Part shown: one piece after another, positions 23,891-33,096 of the stretch | How the letters are laid out: each line of letters begins with the position of its first letter | How positions within the stretch are numbered: position 1 is the stretch's first letter | Made by a program: the position numbers and the translations under genes | From: Cavenderia fasciculata | Taxonomy: Eukaryota > Evosea > Eumycetozoa > Acytosteliales > Cavenderiaceae | NCBI RefSeq assembly: GCF_000203815.1 | Contig: NW_004457637.1 | Coordinates: 124,001 to 188,000 of the forward strand | Direction: 5' to 3' | DNA: 64,000 nt | The notes under the pieces: generated by a model | Seen by the model: only the letters and a program-made list of their open reading frames with translations | What the model was told of the DNA's origin: nothing | Databases searched by the model: none

Positions 23891-26123
23891 CCTTCTTTAC
23901 GACGAGTATCTTGATTATATTCCAAAAAGTTTTCTCTTCACACATCAGTTGACGGTCCACGAGGATTTCGATTTTACTAATGAGATGATTCACTAGAATT
24001 AATGGGACTATTTTAGGATAATAATCTAGTACTACTTTTACCTTGTCTTGTTGTTGTTCATTGTTGTAACATAATAATTCCCATCTATACAAAATAGTTG
24101 GCATCAAATAATTATAGGCCTGATATTTAAAGGTGGGAGCTATTGTTATCAACTTGTCCAACGATGTTTGTGTTATTTCAAGGAGCAACTTTTTAATTTC
24201 CTGATGTCTGTGGTTGTTGTTACGAATGAAAACATCGGATAGAATTGAGTGATTTAAAATCCAACTCCCAAGTGCAACATCACACTGGTCTGCAATACAT
24301 GCGTTATCTTCGACATCTCCGTAAGGGTTATATTCTATTGAGATTCTCTCCAATTCTCGACAGTATTCATCGTCAAACCGAGTGAGTATATAGATTTGAT
24401 CACTTGCCCACACACCTCCTTGTACAACGTCAATCATCCTTGCCATTGCAACAGACCTTGTTGGTCCCGATAATTGAGAGGATGTATCCATCAACGATTG
24501 TGCGAACCGGTCGAATACGAGTCGGCAGTTTTGACTGATTCCTTCCTTGTCCACTATTACCTTTAACATGGATGACATCATGTGAGTTTGGCAAATTGTG
24601 CATACGCTTGAAATCAAGTGTTTGAAATATGGATACAAACTGTCAATCATCCGGCCAAAGAGGCGGTAGATATGTGGATTTTCCAATTGATTGGGTTGGG
24701 CGGCGATGAGTTGTTTCATGAGGGATGGGAGATAAATCGAAAAATAACTCCAATCTATAGATATATTTGGGAACCACACGAAAAAATAGAAAGGCAGTTG
24801 TAAGATTTCTCCAGTTTTGATAAAGTGTTGTATCATTTCAAATTCATATCTTGCATAATACTTGATTCCCACCACTGCTCCTACCCTTTGGATAGAGCAC
24901 GCTGCTTCATGTTTTTCACTGGTACCAATCTCCATTTTATATAATTGTTTGAGTATTATTGGGAATATTCTAGATGATACCTAAGTGATGTGAAAAATAT
25001 ATTTAAATATTAAATATTATTATTATTATTGTTGTAAACAAATCTTTTTAAATCAAATACACATACACATTTATATTTGGATGGAGCAATGAAACTAATA
25101 ACGTTCTCCAAATAGGGATCTATCGGATATCCAGATTCAACAGACAATTCTATTCGATCGAGTAAATGTTGTATAACTTGGTCATTTGAAAACTTGAATC
25201 TGGGTCCAGCTATACAGAATTCGTATTTGTTGTAGTATTTCATATGCTTTAATTCAAGGATGTATATACCCCCAACAATGTGTCTAATTTCCTTCATTGA
25301 TTCGATGATATCAAATGCTCTTAATTGGTATTGATGGTTACGATGATCTGTGAGAAAGCTTGCCATAATGTTGTTGAAAATATTTTCAGCCTCCAATGTT
25401 TCAACCCAATCCTTGCTTATACATTGCTTCATGTCAATCGATTCCATGATCTTGAGAATGATCTCTCTGACGACTTGATTGTCAAGATGATTTCTAATTG
25501 TATTCTCAATAAGTTTTAGATAATCTAAATGTTGATCTAATCAAAATAAATAAATTAGTCAGTGAATACTATGTGTGAACATTTAGTGATTGAATGAAAG
25601 ATACATACTAAGAGTGACACCAACATTTAAAGTATTTAATATTGATATTAATAGAGTTTGTGATTCACTATCATCATCATCATTGTCATTATTATTATTA
25701 TTGGTAGATATCAAAACATTGAATATAGATTCTACAATATATTGATTATAACTCCAACAACATTTAACTGTAGTAGTAGTAAGAGCCGAAAAATATTTCC
25801 TCAAAGCTTTATCGAGTAGATAGATTGATTGTTTTTTAATCTACATAGAGTACGATCAAATAATAAGTTAGAAGAATATTGTTCATTTCTAAACAGCAGT
25901 TATAGTTATAGTTATAGTTACATACAGTAGATAATTCACATTTGACAACAAGATATAATAACCATGATAGTACTACTTCTTGTTCTCCCTTTTCCTCTAT
26001 TTTAGTTATCATAGCATCTTTGTTGTTGGTCTTCTTCTTTTCTCTTGCTATTGCCAACTTTACTATTACATCTATAAACTCTGACGGTGGCGGTGCAACT
26101 TCTATAATAATATTTAAATTCAT
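23649..26123 (-). CDS. Family copy B: large helical protein of unknown function, polyQ-bearing
   Basis: Four exons on the minus strand (25926..26123, 25609..25840, 25067..25536, 23649..24980) with consistent phases, about 743 residues. It looks intact. The N-terminus 'APPPSEFIDVIVKLAI' is shared with copy D, and the last exon opens 'VSSRIFPIILKQLYK', shared with C, D and the relic at 27.8 kb. A run of 17 Gln interrupts the last exon at a position where D has 11 and E has 9. Helical, Leu-rich throughout; no domain I can name. A block of conserved DNA lies just upstream (26164..26250). Confidence 0.75.
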
Positions 26124-26163
26124 CTTTGTTTGAATAAATAATGGTGATCATCAACAACATCAT

Positions 26164-26250
26164 CATTGATGTTCAATCATCATCCATCTACTCTTGCAAA
26201 TGTAGACTTTGAAGCATGCTATTAATAACAACCCATTTGTGATTGAATCT
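26164..26250 (-). promoter_or_regulatory. Conserved upstream block of family copy B
   Basis: The plus-strand sequence shares 'ATTGATGTTCAATCATC', 'TCTTGCAAA' and 'GCTATTAATAACAACCCATT' in the same order with blocks upstream of copies C and D. It starts about 40 nt upstream of the ATG. Conservation in non-coding DNA ahead of otherwise diverged genes suggests a promoter element. Confidence 0.5.
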
Positions 26251-26406
26251 TTGTTTGTTGCTTGGTGGTTTGTTTTCTTGACTAAATGAAAGATGGATGA
26301 TTTATTTCATAAGATTGTTTGCATTATTAATTATAATAAAATACATAATTTTACAAAAGCATAGCGCTATATATGCTACGATAATAATAGATTGAAAAAT
26401 AGTTGA

Positions 26407-26672
26407 TCAAAGCAAAAGAGAGTAATACATGATGATGGGTGTTACAAAGATAACTAAAATAAAGGTCGACATCGACACATGCAACCTATTTCCAGATGAT
26501 GGTTGTTCTTGGCTGCTACTGCTGCTACGGCTGCTACTCCCATCAGGTACGTTATAAGAAGTTCCATTGGCTTGAACTACTTGACCATTAACATAGATCG
26601 TCAGTGATTGGTCGTATTCTTTTTGTGTCGTCTCATTTCCTGTTTTACTAATAATATCAAAAAAATAATAAT

Positions 26673-26706
<34 letters not shown>

Positions 26707-27663
26707 TTTAGAGAAAGAGAGTGAGTTAGTGAGTGAGTGAGCGACACGTGTACTACCAGTTAACTGGTGACATGATGTTGTTTTGTATTGTATTGTTGTT
26801 GATAGTTACTATTGTCTTGTACGGTTAACAAAAGCAGAAAGCGCATCATATGGATCACCAATCATATCAAAGGATGGGTATAACTTTAATCTAAATTCAG
26901 AGTTTGTACCACTAGTTATATTACCTTCTAAATACTAATAATATGATTAAAAAGAATGATTATTATTATTATTATTATTATGTAATATATATAAACTACA
27001 TACACGAATAGAATATGTCAGAGTGGAAGTACGTATATATATTCTTAACAAATCATTTTCGAGATATCCAAAAGAACTTGCCAAACAATCGTCACAACTT
27101 GAAGAGGCATTTATCATCATTTCTTGTGATATACTTTTGTTGCCTTTTATAATATAGATAGATAGAGAGAGTTAATTATTAATAATTCTAAATATGTCTT
27201 TGTGAAAGGTTATTATTACATACTACATCGAACGTGTAGTGATATCCCATCTGAATATGTTATACATTTCTTACCAGGGTTAGGGTTACCAGTGGTGTCT
27301 ATATATATATATATATATAAAGGACAATGTTAATTAATTGGAATGGAATATTAATTTGAAAGATAACTTGAACTACTTACAAAACAAGTTGCCTATCAAA
27401 AATAAACCAAAATAACCTATGTAGGGTTCATAGGGAGGTAGAGGTGGGATAGTATCCATTGCAAGTGTACGGACCACATCGACACGAGACCCAAAGTCCA
27501 GGGGAGGGTAAGAATTGTAATCCAAGTAAATGTTGACGGTTGCATGGACAATACCATAGTTTAATTCATTGTCTGCCTTGATTTGGTAGCAGCTAATTTC
27601 AGAACCCAACGACCATTGCATCTGGCAATTAAAACAAAGGTCGACTGTGCTTTCGATCACCAT
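26407..27663 (-). CDS. Probable GPI-anchored or surface protein of unknown family
   Basis: Five exons on the minus strand (27381..27663, 27224..27298, 27004..27143, 26810..26934, 26407..26647) with matching phases give about 287 residues. The body contains paired Cys residues ('CFNC', 'CDDC') and several N-x-S/T sites. The C-terminus has a Ser/Arg-rich linker, then a hydrophobic tail ('MSTFILVIFVTPIIMYY') with nothing after it, the usual layout of a GPI-attachment signal. No signal peptide is seen at the chosen start. An AG upstream of the ATG in a compatible phase suggests a further 5' exon encoding it, which I could not locate. I do not recognise a domain. The donor of the fourth exon (GTAACT) is the least certain join. 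Confidence 0.6.
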
Positions 27664-27747
27664 AAAGAGTATGTCCCTATTTTAAGGATTTAATTATTGT
27701 CTTTCTGATTGAATTTTATGTTTGCAGTTCAAATTTTCAAAACCTAA

Positions 27748-27814
27748 AGAATTAATTTATCTTGATTAATAGTGTAATTAATTAATACACTATTAATCAA
27801 GATAAATTAATTCT
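27748..27814. repeat. Perfect 29-bp inverted repeat (palindrome) with 9-nt spacer
   Basis: Arms 27748..27776 and 27786..27814 are exact reverse complements around the spacer ATTAATTAA. The arms are mixed sequence, not a simple AT repeat. It separates the minus-strand surface-protein gene from a plus-strand relic of the repeated family. Confidence 0.9.
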
Positions 27815-27825
27815 GTAATATTGTA

Positions 27826-28140
27826 TTCAAATGACCAAGTAATACAGCGTTTACTCGGTCTAATAGAATTGTCTATCGAATCATACGGTTATGTCTGCTG
27901 CTGGAGAGGTTTGTTAATTACATTGACCCAACCAAATATACATATGGATGTGTTTGTTGTTTTCTAATTAAAAGCTTAATTAATTATAATAATAATATTA
28001 ATATTTAAATTAATTAAATCAAATACCAACTATCTATTAGGTATCATCTAGAATATTCCCAATAATGTTCAAACGATTATATGAAACGGAAAGTGATAGT
28101 TTGGAAAAAATTATGCATGGCATTATAAAAGGAGCAAAGA
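27826..28140 (+). pseudogene. Inverted fragment of the unknown helical family
   Basis: Two short pieces match family copies but on the opposite strand to all others. The first (about 27829..27900) reads 'SNDQVIQRLLGLIELSIES', equivalent to 'SNDQVIQHLLDRIELSVES' of copy B. The second (28042..28140) follows a TTAG acceptor and reads 'VSSRIFPIMFKRLYETE', the start of the last exon. Everything upstream and downstream is missing, so it is a truncated relic that kept an exon-intron-exon junction. It lies just beyond a perfect palindrome. Confidence 0.75.
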
Positions 28141-28542
28141 TGGGTATGAATAGCATCGGTTTTGTCGGTTTATTGTAAAAGCAAACCGTTGAGCCGATAT
28201 TCGACTATGGATGGTTTGAAGATTGTTAAAATTAAATCCAAACCGATCTGATCTGAACCGATTTCGGTTACAGTCAAAATCAGTTTATTGGTCAATAAAC
28301 TACCTCAGTTAGGAGCCCTAATACTATTAGATAATCGTATCATCTGTTGGAGGTATATTTATTATCAATTCAAGTGCCCACTATTTCGAGATAATTACAA
28401 CCAAATCAATAAAATATGTGCCTTGCTAAAGCTTTATTAATAGCCTATCCTATTTATTTAATGTGGGAGATTGTTACATTTTTCTTTTGCAGTAGCACAT
28501 CTATTATCAAAGATTTATTTTATTATAAATATATGATCAAAA
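28141..28542. other. Spacer with repeated CGGTTT / AAACCG words
   Basis: About 400 nt without a gene. Between 28160 and 28270 the words CGGTTT and AAACCG (or AACCGAT) recur in both orientations, so the stretch could fold. It may be a fragment of a dispersed repeat; nothing else is recognised. Confidence 0.4.
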
Positions 28543-30695
28543 TTATTTATTTAATAATTCAAACATTTGTTTAATTATCACATCATCATCACGAATACCA
28601 TGTAATCTCATCAACAAATCTGGAACCAATGGTGAGTATTTGACATGTTGTATTAATTTTTGTAACCTGACTCTGTCGTGTTGATGGTCACACAAGAATT
28701 GCAATTTTAAACCAATGATGGAAACCACATAATATTGGGTTGTTTGTTCAAGGGCTGGCAGTTGAATTAATATTTGATCGATTTGGTCGGCGTTGTTGCA
28801 CTTGCGAATGATAACCTCTGATAGTGCTCTATGGTTATCAATCATAGATTTCCAAGGGTTTTGAATGCTATATCGGTACGCAATATCGTCGGTAACTACA
28901 TTCTCATCTCTTAGGCTTTCCTCCAGTATTCCAAGTTGTTGATTATCCCATTCTTCAAGGTATTGATTATCCCATTCAATAAACGCTTGGATTGATTCTT
29001 GGATTTGATGATTTGTCCAAACACCTCGTTGCATAAAGTCAATCATTCTTGACATTTCATAGATCTTTGATTTGAATTTTCGAGACAGTGACGATGATCC
29101 AGACACCAACGATGTTGTAAACCTTTCAAACAAATATTGAGAGTTTTGGGTGAATCCTTCTTTAGCAACCGTTATTGCCAAAATGTTGTACATTAGTTTA
29201 CCTTTGAAATTGGCCAGATTCTTGCATATTGGACCAATTAAATGTTGGAAATATGGATACAAGTATTTGACCATACAGTTTAAAAATTTCATAATACTAT
29301 TGTCGATGGGAGGATGCAATTGTTGCTCCTCTGTTTCCTTTTTCAATCGAGCAATGACTGATTTTATAATACATGGTAGATAAATTGAAAAATAATAATC
29401 AAAATCCAAATCCAAATCCATAACAAAATTGAAAAAATACTCAGTACATGGAATGGTTGATCCAGTTTTAATAAAGTGTTGTACCAATTGATAAAGATAT
29501 TTCGAAAAATATTTCAGCCCCAAAGCTTTTCCTACATTAACCAGTATTACCAATGCAAATTGTCTGGCATCCTCGGTATCCAATTGATAGAATTTATTTA
29601 GAATCAAAGGGATTATTCTATTTGATACCTTTTATAGAATACATGTAAGTGTCATTTAGAACAAGTAAAAACGATTCAATTTTATACTTACATATTTATA
29701 ATGAATTGGATCAATAGAAAGTACAAGACTAGTAGTAGAGATTGATAGAGCATCAGGTTCTAATCGATCGATTAGTACTTGTACGACAGTGTCATGTGAA
29801 AACAATATTGTGGGTGGATCGTTACTCTGACGAGAATAGTTCCAAAATTGAAGTAATTCCAAGATGGGATGAAGGTTTTGGTTTTGTTTATACAATTTAG
29901 CCTTTGCAATGGTATTGATTGCTCGCAGTTGGTTTTGATGGTGACTGGGATCACTGAGGATGTTAATCATAATCTCGTAAAAAGCTATCGTATCTGAACC
30001 AGACTTTGCAAAAGAGTCAAGTGACTCCATGATCCTGAGGACATTTTCTTTTTCAATCATTCCATCTTTTGTACTTTGTTCACGTAAAAAACATATAAAA
30101 CTACAATATATATCTAGATTTAATCATAAGTGAGTGTGATATAAATATTTGGTGAATTTGATATACTGCATACCCTGAGAGCTTCCAAAAACCAGGGAAA
30201 TCAAGCTCGATATTATTTGATCACGTAGATCTTCGTCATTGTTTGGTGATGAAGATAGTGATACCAAACAGGAGAACATTTCGTTTATTAGACCAAAACT
30301 GTATGTCCAGATACCCACCATTTTTTTTCTCAAAGCATTATCGAGTAGATAGGCTGATTCCTTTTTAATCTATATATATAGTATAGTTAGTAGATTAGAA
30401 GAGCGAGTGGTCATGTGTTTTAATGTAAATGTTTACATACAGTTGGTAAATCACATCTCAAGACAAGATATAGTAACCATGATAGTGTAGTCTCGAGCTC
30501 ATCTGAATCGAGATACCGTTGTTTATATAGTCGGCTATACTGGTTATTGTTGATTGTTGTTGTTGTGTTATCTTCTTCGACACCTCCGCTCTTGTTGTTA
30601 TCTTTTACATTCTTTTTCTTTTCTCTTTCTGTTGACAACTTTACAACTAATGCCATAAACTCGATTGATGGCTGATTGTTTAAATTGAGGAACAT
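28543..30695 (-). CDS. Family copy C: large helical protein of unknown function
   Basis: Four exons on the minus strand (30441..30695, 30174..30369, 29692..30113, 28543..29628), phases consistent, about 652 residues. The second exon opens 'IKKESAYLLDNALRKKM', parallel to 'IKKQSIYLLDKALRKYF' in copy B, and the last opens 'VSNRIIPLILNKFYQL'. It is shorter than A and B and has no polyQ run. Predicted helical with no catalytic motif, signal peptide or membrane segment. The acceptor of exon 3 (30114) was chosen over a nearer AG because only it keeps the phase. The gene appears intact. Its 5' side has the same conserved block as B and D, and beyond that the F-box gene at 30958. Confidence 0.7.
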
Positions 30696-30792
30696 TTTAA
30701 TGACTACTGAATTGATATATTATTATTATTTTAACAGGAGAGTTGTCATTTGCAACACAAGAACTATATATATTATAATTATAATTGATCAT

Positions 30793-30864
30793 TATTGATG
30801 TTCAATCATCTATCTCTTGCAAACGTTATAAATGCTATTAATAACAACCCATTTGAGATTGAAT
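30793..30864 (-). promoter_or_regulatory. Conserved upstream block of family copy C
   Basis: Carries the same ordered words as the blocks before B and D ('ATTGATGTTCAATCATC', 'TCTTGCAAA', 'GCTATTAATAACAACCCATT'). It lies about 100 nt upstream of copy C and just 3' of the neighbouring F-box gene. Confidence 0.5.
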
Positions 30865-30957
30865 CTTGTTGTTGTGGTTTGTTCATAATATTATCATAAT
30901 TAATTAATAGTAATATTTTTACAAGTGAATTGGCTCATAGCTTGGGGTTTCTAGTTT

Positions 30958-32106
30958 TTATTGAACATTGACATAAAGCTTTACAACATTTCTTTCTTTG
31001 TCATTATCCAATAACAATGATTGTAAAGTATTATTGTCATCATCGAAATAATAAGTTTTTGGTTGTATTGGATTTGAACAAGAATGTACTTGGTATTCGT
31101 TTTTATCAAAAAATTGAATAAATGATTCTACTCTTTCAGTGGGCCTATTACTTTTCATCTTGTTGATTGTTTCTTGAAGGTCTTTGATCATTGACCTTTT
31201 ATTTTCCTCTGAGTATTCTTGCAAGCACGCAGTAACTTGGAATGTTTGAATCCAATTTAAATGTCTTTGGAGTACCAAAGTAATATTGAAATCATTTTCG
31301 ATTTCCAAAGAAGGGCATACAACTATAATTTGCTTTAAATAGGCCCAACTATAGAAAAAGTAAAAAAGATAGGAACCTAGAAGGTCGTGGCGAGCATATG
31401 GATCTATTTGTGTCATCTCGACTCGCTCCAGATTATGACACTCTTTAATGAGAGTTGAAATGTCCCAATCTATACCATAATCTTGATCAAAGACAATATG
31501 CAAGCTTTCGATTTGTTGTACATACTCCATGAGAGCGTCACAATAACCACCATAAACACTAACAAGATTGGGGTATCGTTGTTTACGTTGACTAGTGTCC
31601 ATATCCAAACAGCTTGCATAACAACCATGACAATGAATGCTCTTGCATTTTGCATCGATTATCTTAAAATACTCCTCTTCATCCATATCTTCATCAAAGT
31701 CATCGTCTTCATCGTTATCTTTGATAAAGTCACTATAAATAGATGCATTATCACCTTGACCTAGTTCAATTGTAGGTTTATCATGGCCCAAGAGAAGACA
31801 ATCTACATTTGATATGACGAGATGACTAATCTTTTTCAAAGCACAATAAGGATGAAGAAGATGATCGTATACGTTGCATTCTCTCTTTATCAATCGATAG
31901 TCTAGTGTTGTAAAGATTGATGATGCAAGTTTAAAGAATCTCGAACAAACCAAGTCCAAACCAATCTCGTTTACATATCCAAATATTTTTGCTTGTATCA
32001 AGAATGGTAGGTTTGGTAATAATATTAAATTATTGCTTTCCTCTTCTTCTTCTTTATCTTCTTCTTCTTCTTCTTCTTCTTGTTCTTGTTTTTGTTGTTT
32101 GTTCAT
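30958..32106 (-). CDS. F-box-like protein, copy 1
   Basis: Single exon, 382 residues. After an acidic, Gln/Glu-rich N-terminus comes an F-box-like segment at about residues 28-60: 'LPNLPFLIQAKIFGYVNE' followed by 'DLVCSRFFKLASSIF', which matches the Leu-Pro opening and the L-V-C-x-x-F closing of F-boxes. The remainder has hydrophobic strands and LRR-like spacing ('LKKISHLVISNVDCLLLG', 'IESLHIVFDQ') and an internal acidic run. F-box proteins recruit substrates to SCF ubiquitin ligases; that role is inferred. It is almost identical to the gene at 41741: two fewer Glu in the N-terminal run, L/W, N/D and one Val indel distinguish them. Both sit on the same strand, between two family copies. Confidence 0.75.
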   Translation of the reverse strand: MNKQQKQEQEEEEEEEDKEEEEESNNLILLPNLPFLIQAKIFGYVNEIGLDLVCSRFFKLASSIFTTLDYRLIKRECNVYDHLLHPYCALKKISHLVISNVDCLLLGHDKPTIELGQGDNASIYSDFIKDNDEDDDFDEDMDEEEYFKIIDAKCKSIHCHGCYASCLDMDTSQRKQRYPNLVSVYGGYCDALMEYVQQIESLHIVFDQDYGIDWDISTLIKECHNLERVEMTQIDPYARHDLLGSYLFYFFYSWAYLKQIIVVCPSLEIENDFNITLVLQRHLNWIQTFQVTACLQEYSEENKRSMIKDLQETINKMKSNRPTERVESFIQFFDKNEYQVHSCSNPIQPKTYYFDDDNNTLQSLLLDNDKERNVVKLYVNVQ

Positions 32107-32210
32107 TGTATTAAAATAATAATATATCTATATAAAATAATAAAAGTAATTATTACAAATGGGTAAGGAATTTATTACAAAAGTATTTATTTATTTTTTC
32201 AAATTACTTT

Positions 32211-32263
32211 TTGATATATTTTTCAACAAAAAGTTATCATCATCTACTATTGTGATGAATTGA
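32211..32263 (-). pseudogene. Detached 3' end of a family gene
   Basis: Reads on the minus strand as the last residues of the family ('NQFITIVDDDNFLL'). The same words end copy D at 39148..39178 and copy E at about 43000..43052. It is cut off from the rest of any gene by the transposon sequences beginning at 32264. Confidence 0.7.
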
Positions 32264-32300
32264 TTAACTCTGAGCCTCCCGTGGAGTTTTTTGTGATAAT
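32264..32300 (+). mobile_element. piggyBac left-end remnant at a TTAA site
   Basis: TTAA (32264..32267) is followed by 'CTCTGAGCCTCCCGTGGAGT', exactly the left end of the piggyBac derivative at 43053. After about 30 nt the match stops, and the 6.8 kb element begins at 32301. No matching right end is present nearby. Confidence 0.8.
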
Positions 32301-32366
32301 CATCCCGAAAAAAAATGTTAAAAATGTCGAAAAAACCAAAACATTTTTAACATTTTTAAACATATT
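32301..32366 (+). repeat. Left terminal inverted repeat of the 6.8 kb element
   Basis: Pairs with 39079..39146. The outer 33 nt are identical in inverted orientation. It contains an internal inverted repeat of TGTTAAAAATGT / ACATTTTTAACA. Confidence 0.85.
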
Positions 32367-32495
32367 TGTGCGAACTCAATCTGGGCGACTTTTTTATAAT
32401 ATGAAAAATAAAAAAAATCGATTTTTTGTTGTGATTTTTGATCGTTGTACTTTTTGAACATCATTTAAAAAAAATTATTGATAATAAATAGATAA

Positions 32496-32813
32496 ATGAA
32501 AAGAACGGAAGAAGATATACAACTACCTAAATTCGCGGTTAAAATCCGCAAAGATGTGTATCAGTTCAGAATAGGTAAAAGCAAATTAGTAGGTAAAAGG
32601 TTTATTGAAAAGTTACGAAGTGTTTGCGCTCTAGCTGGGCATAGATTGAATGCTAGTATGATAAAGAAGATCGCGGAGTATCTTAAAATAGAAGGAGACC
32701 CTCTAGAAGGTTGTTTTGAGCGATATCTTTGCAAAGCATTCATAGAATATTATAAGCACAAACAAAACGATCTCCACCGAAAGTTTATTCTCGCACAGTA
32801 TGTAACAGTATAA
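32496..32813 (+). CDS. Small basic protein of the 6.8 kb element, unknown
   Basis: Single open frame of 105 residues, Lys/Arg-rich, with no domain I recognise. A further open stretch in another frame (about 32838..33039, ending 'SNVIYNDII') lies between it and the transposase gene and could belong to the same or another small gene; no well-supported splice joins them. It could be a DNA-binding accessory protein of the transposon, but that is only a guess from charge and position just inside the left inverted repeat. Confidence 0.4.
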   Translation: MKRTEEDIQLPKFAVKIRKDVYQFRIGKSKLVGKRFIEKLRSVCALAGHRLNASMIKKIAEYLKIEGDPLEGCFERYLCKAFIEYYKHKQNDLHRKFILAQYVTV

Positions 32814-33096
32814 CCAAAAGATAGACAATAGAGTGTAGTTTCTAACTATATCGATAGTATACTTAGATATATGAGAGACAATGGAATAAAGTATCAAAAG
32901 AGTAACTTCGAAGATTATGGTATGATTATAGGTTCAAGAATTTGGCATTCGTCAAGGGAAATAGAGAAGGAAATGATAAAAGATAATGATGTATCTACAA
33001 CCAGTAACTCAAATGTAATATATAATGATATCATATAGTACAAATATCTATGTTTTATATATTAATAGTAGTAAAATTTGATTTTCTCTATATAAT

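Larger units (their letters stand above)
30740..32300. repeat. Segmental duplication unit, copy 1 (F-box gene and flanks)
   Basis: This stretch is nearly identical to 41575..43086, including the whole F-box gene, its 5' flank, a 3' fragment of a family gene and the first part of a piggyBac end. Differences are scattered point changes and small indels. The similarity stops within the transposon end on one side and near the start of family copy C or D on the other. Confidence 0.85.

Noticed and set aside
31483-31764. Plus-strand open stretch, also present at 42263
   Set aside because: Its duplication follows from the duplicated F-box gene it overlaps antisense; no independent support.
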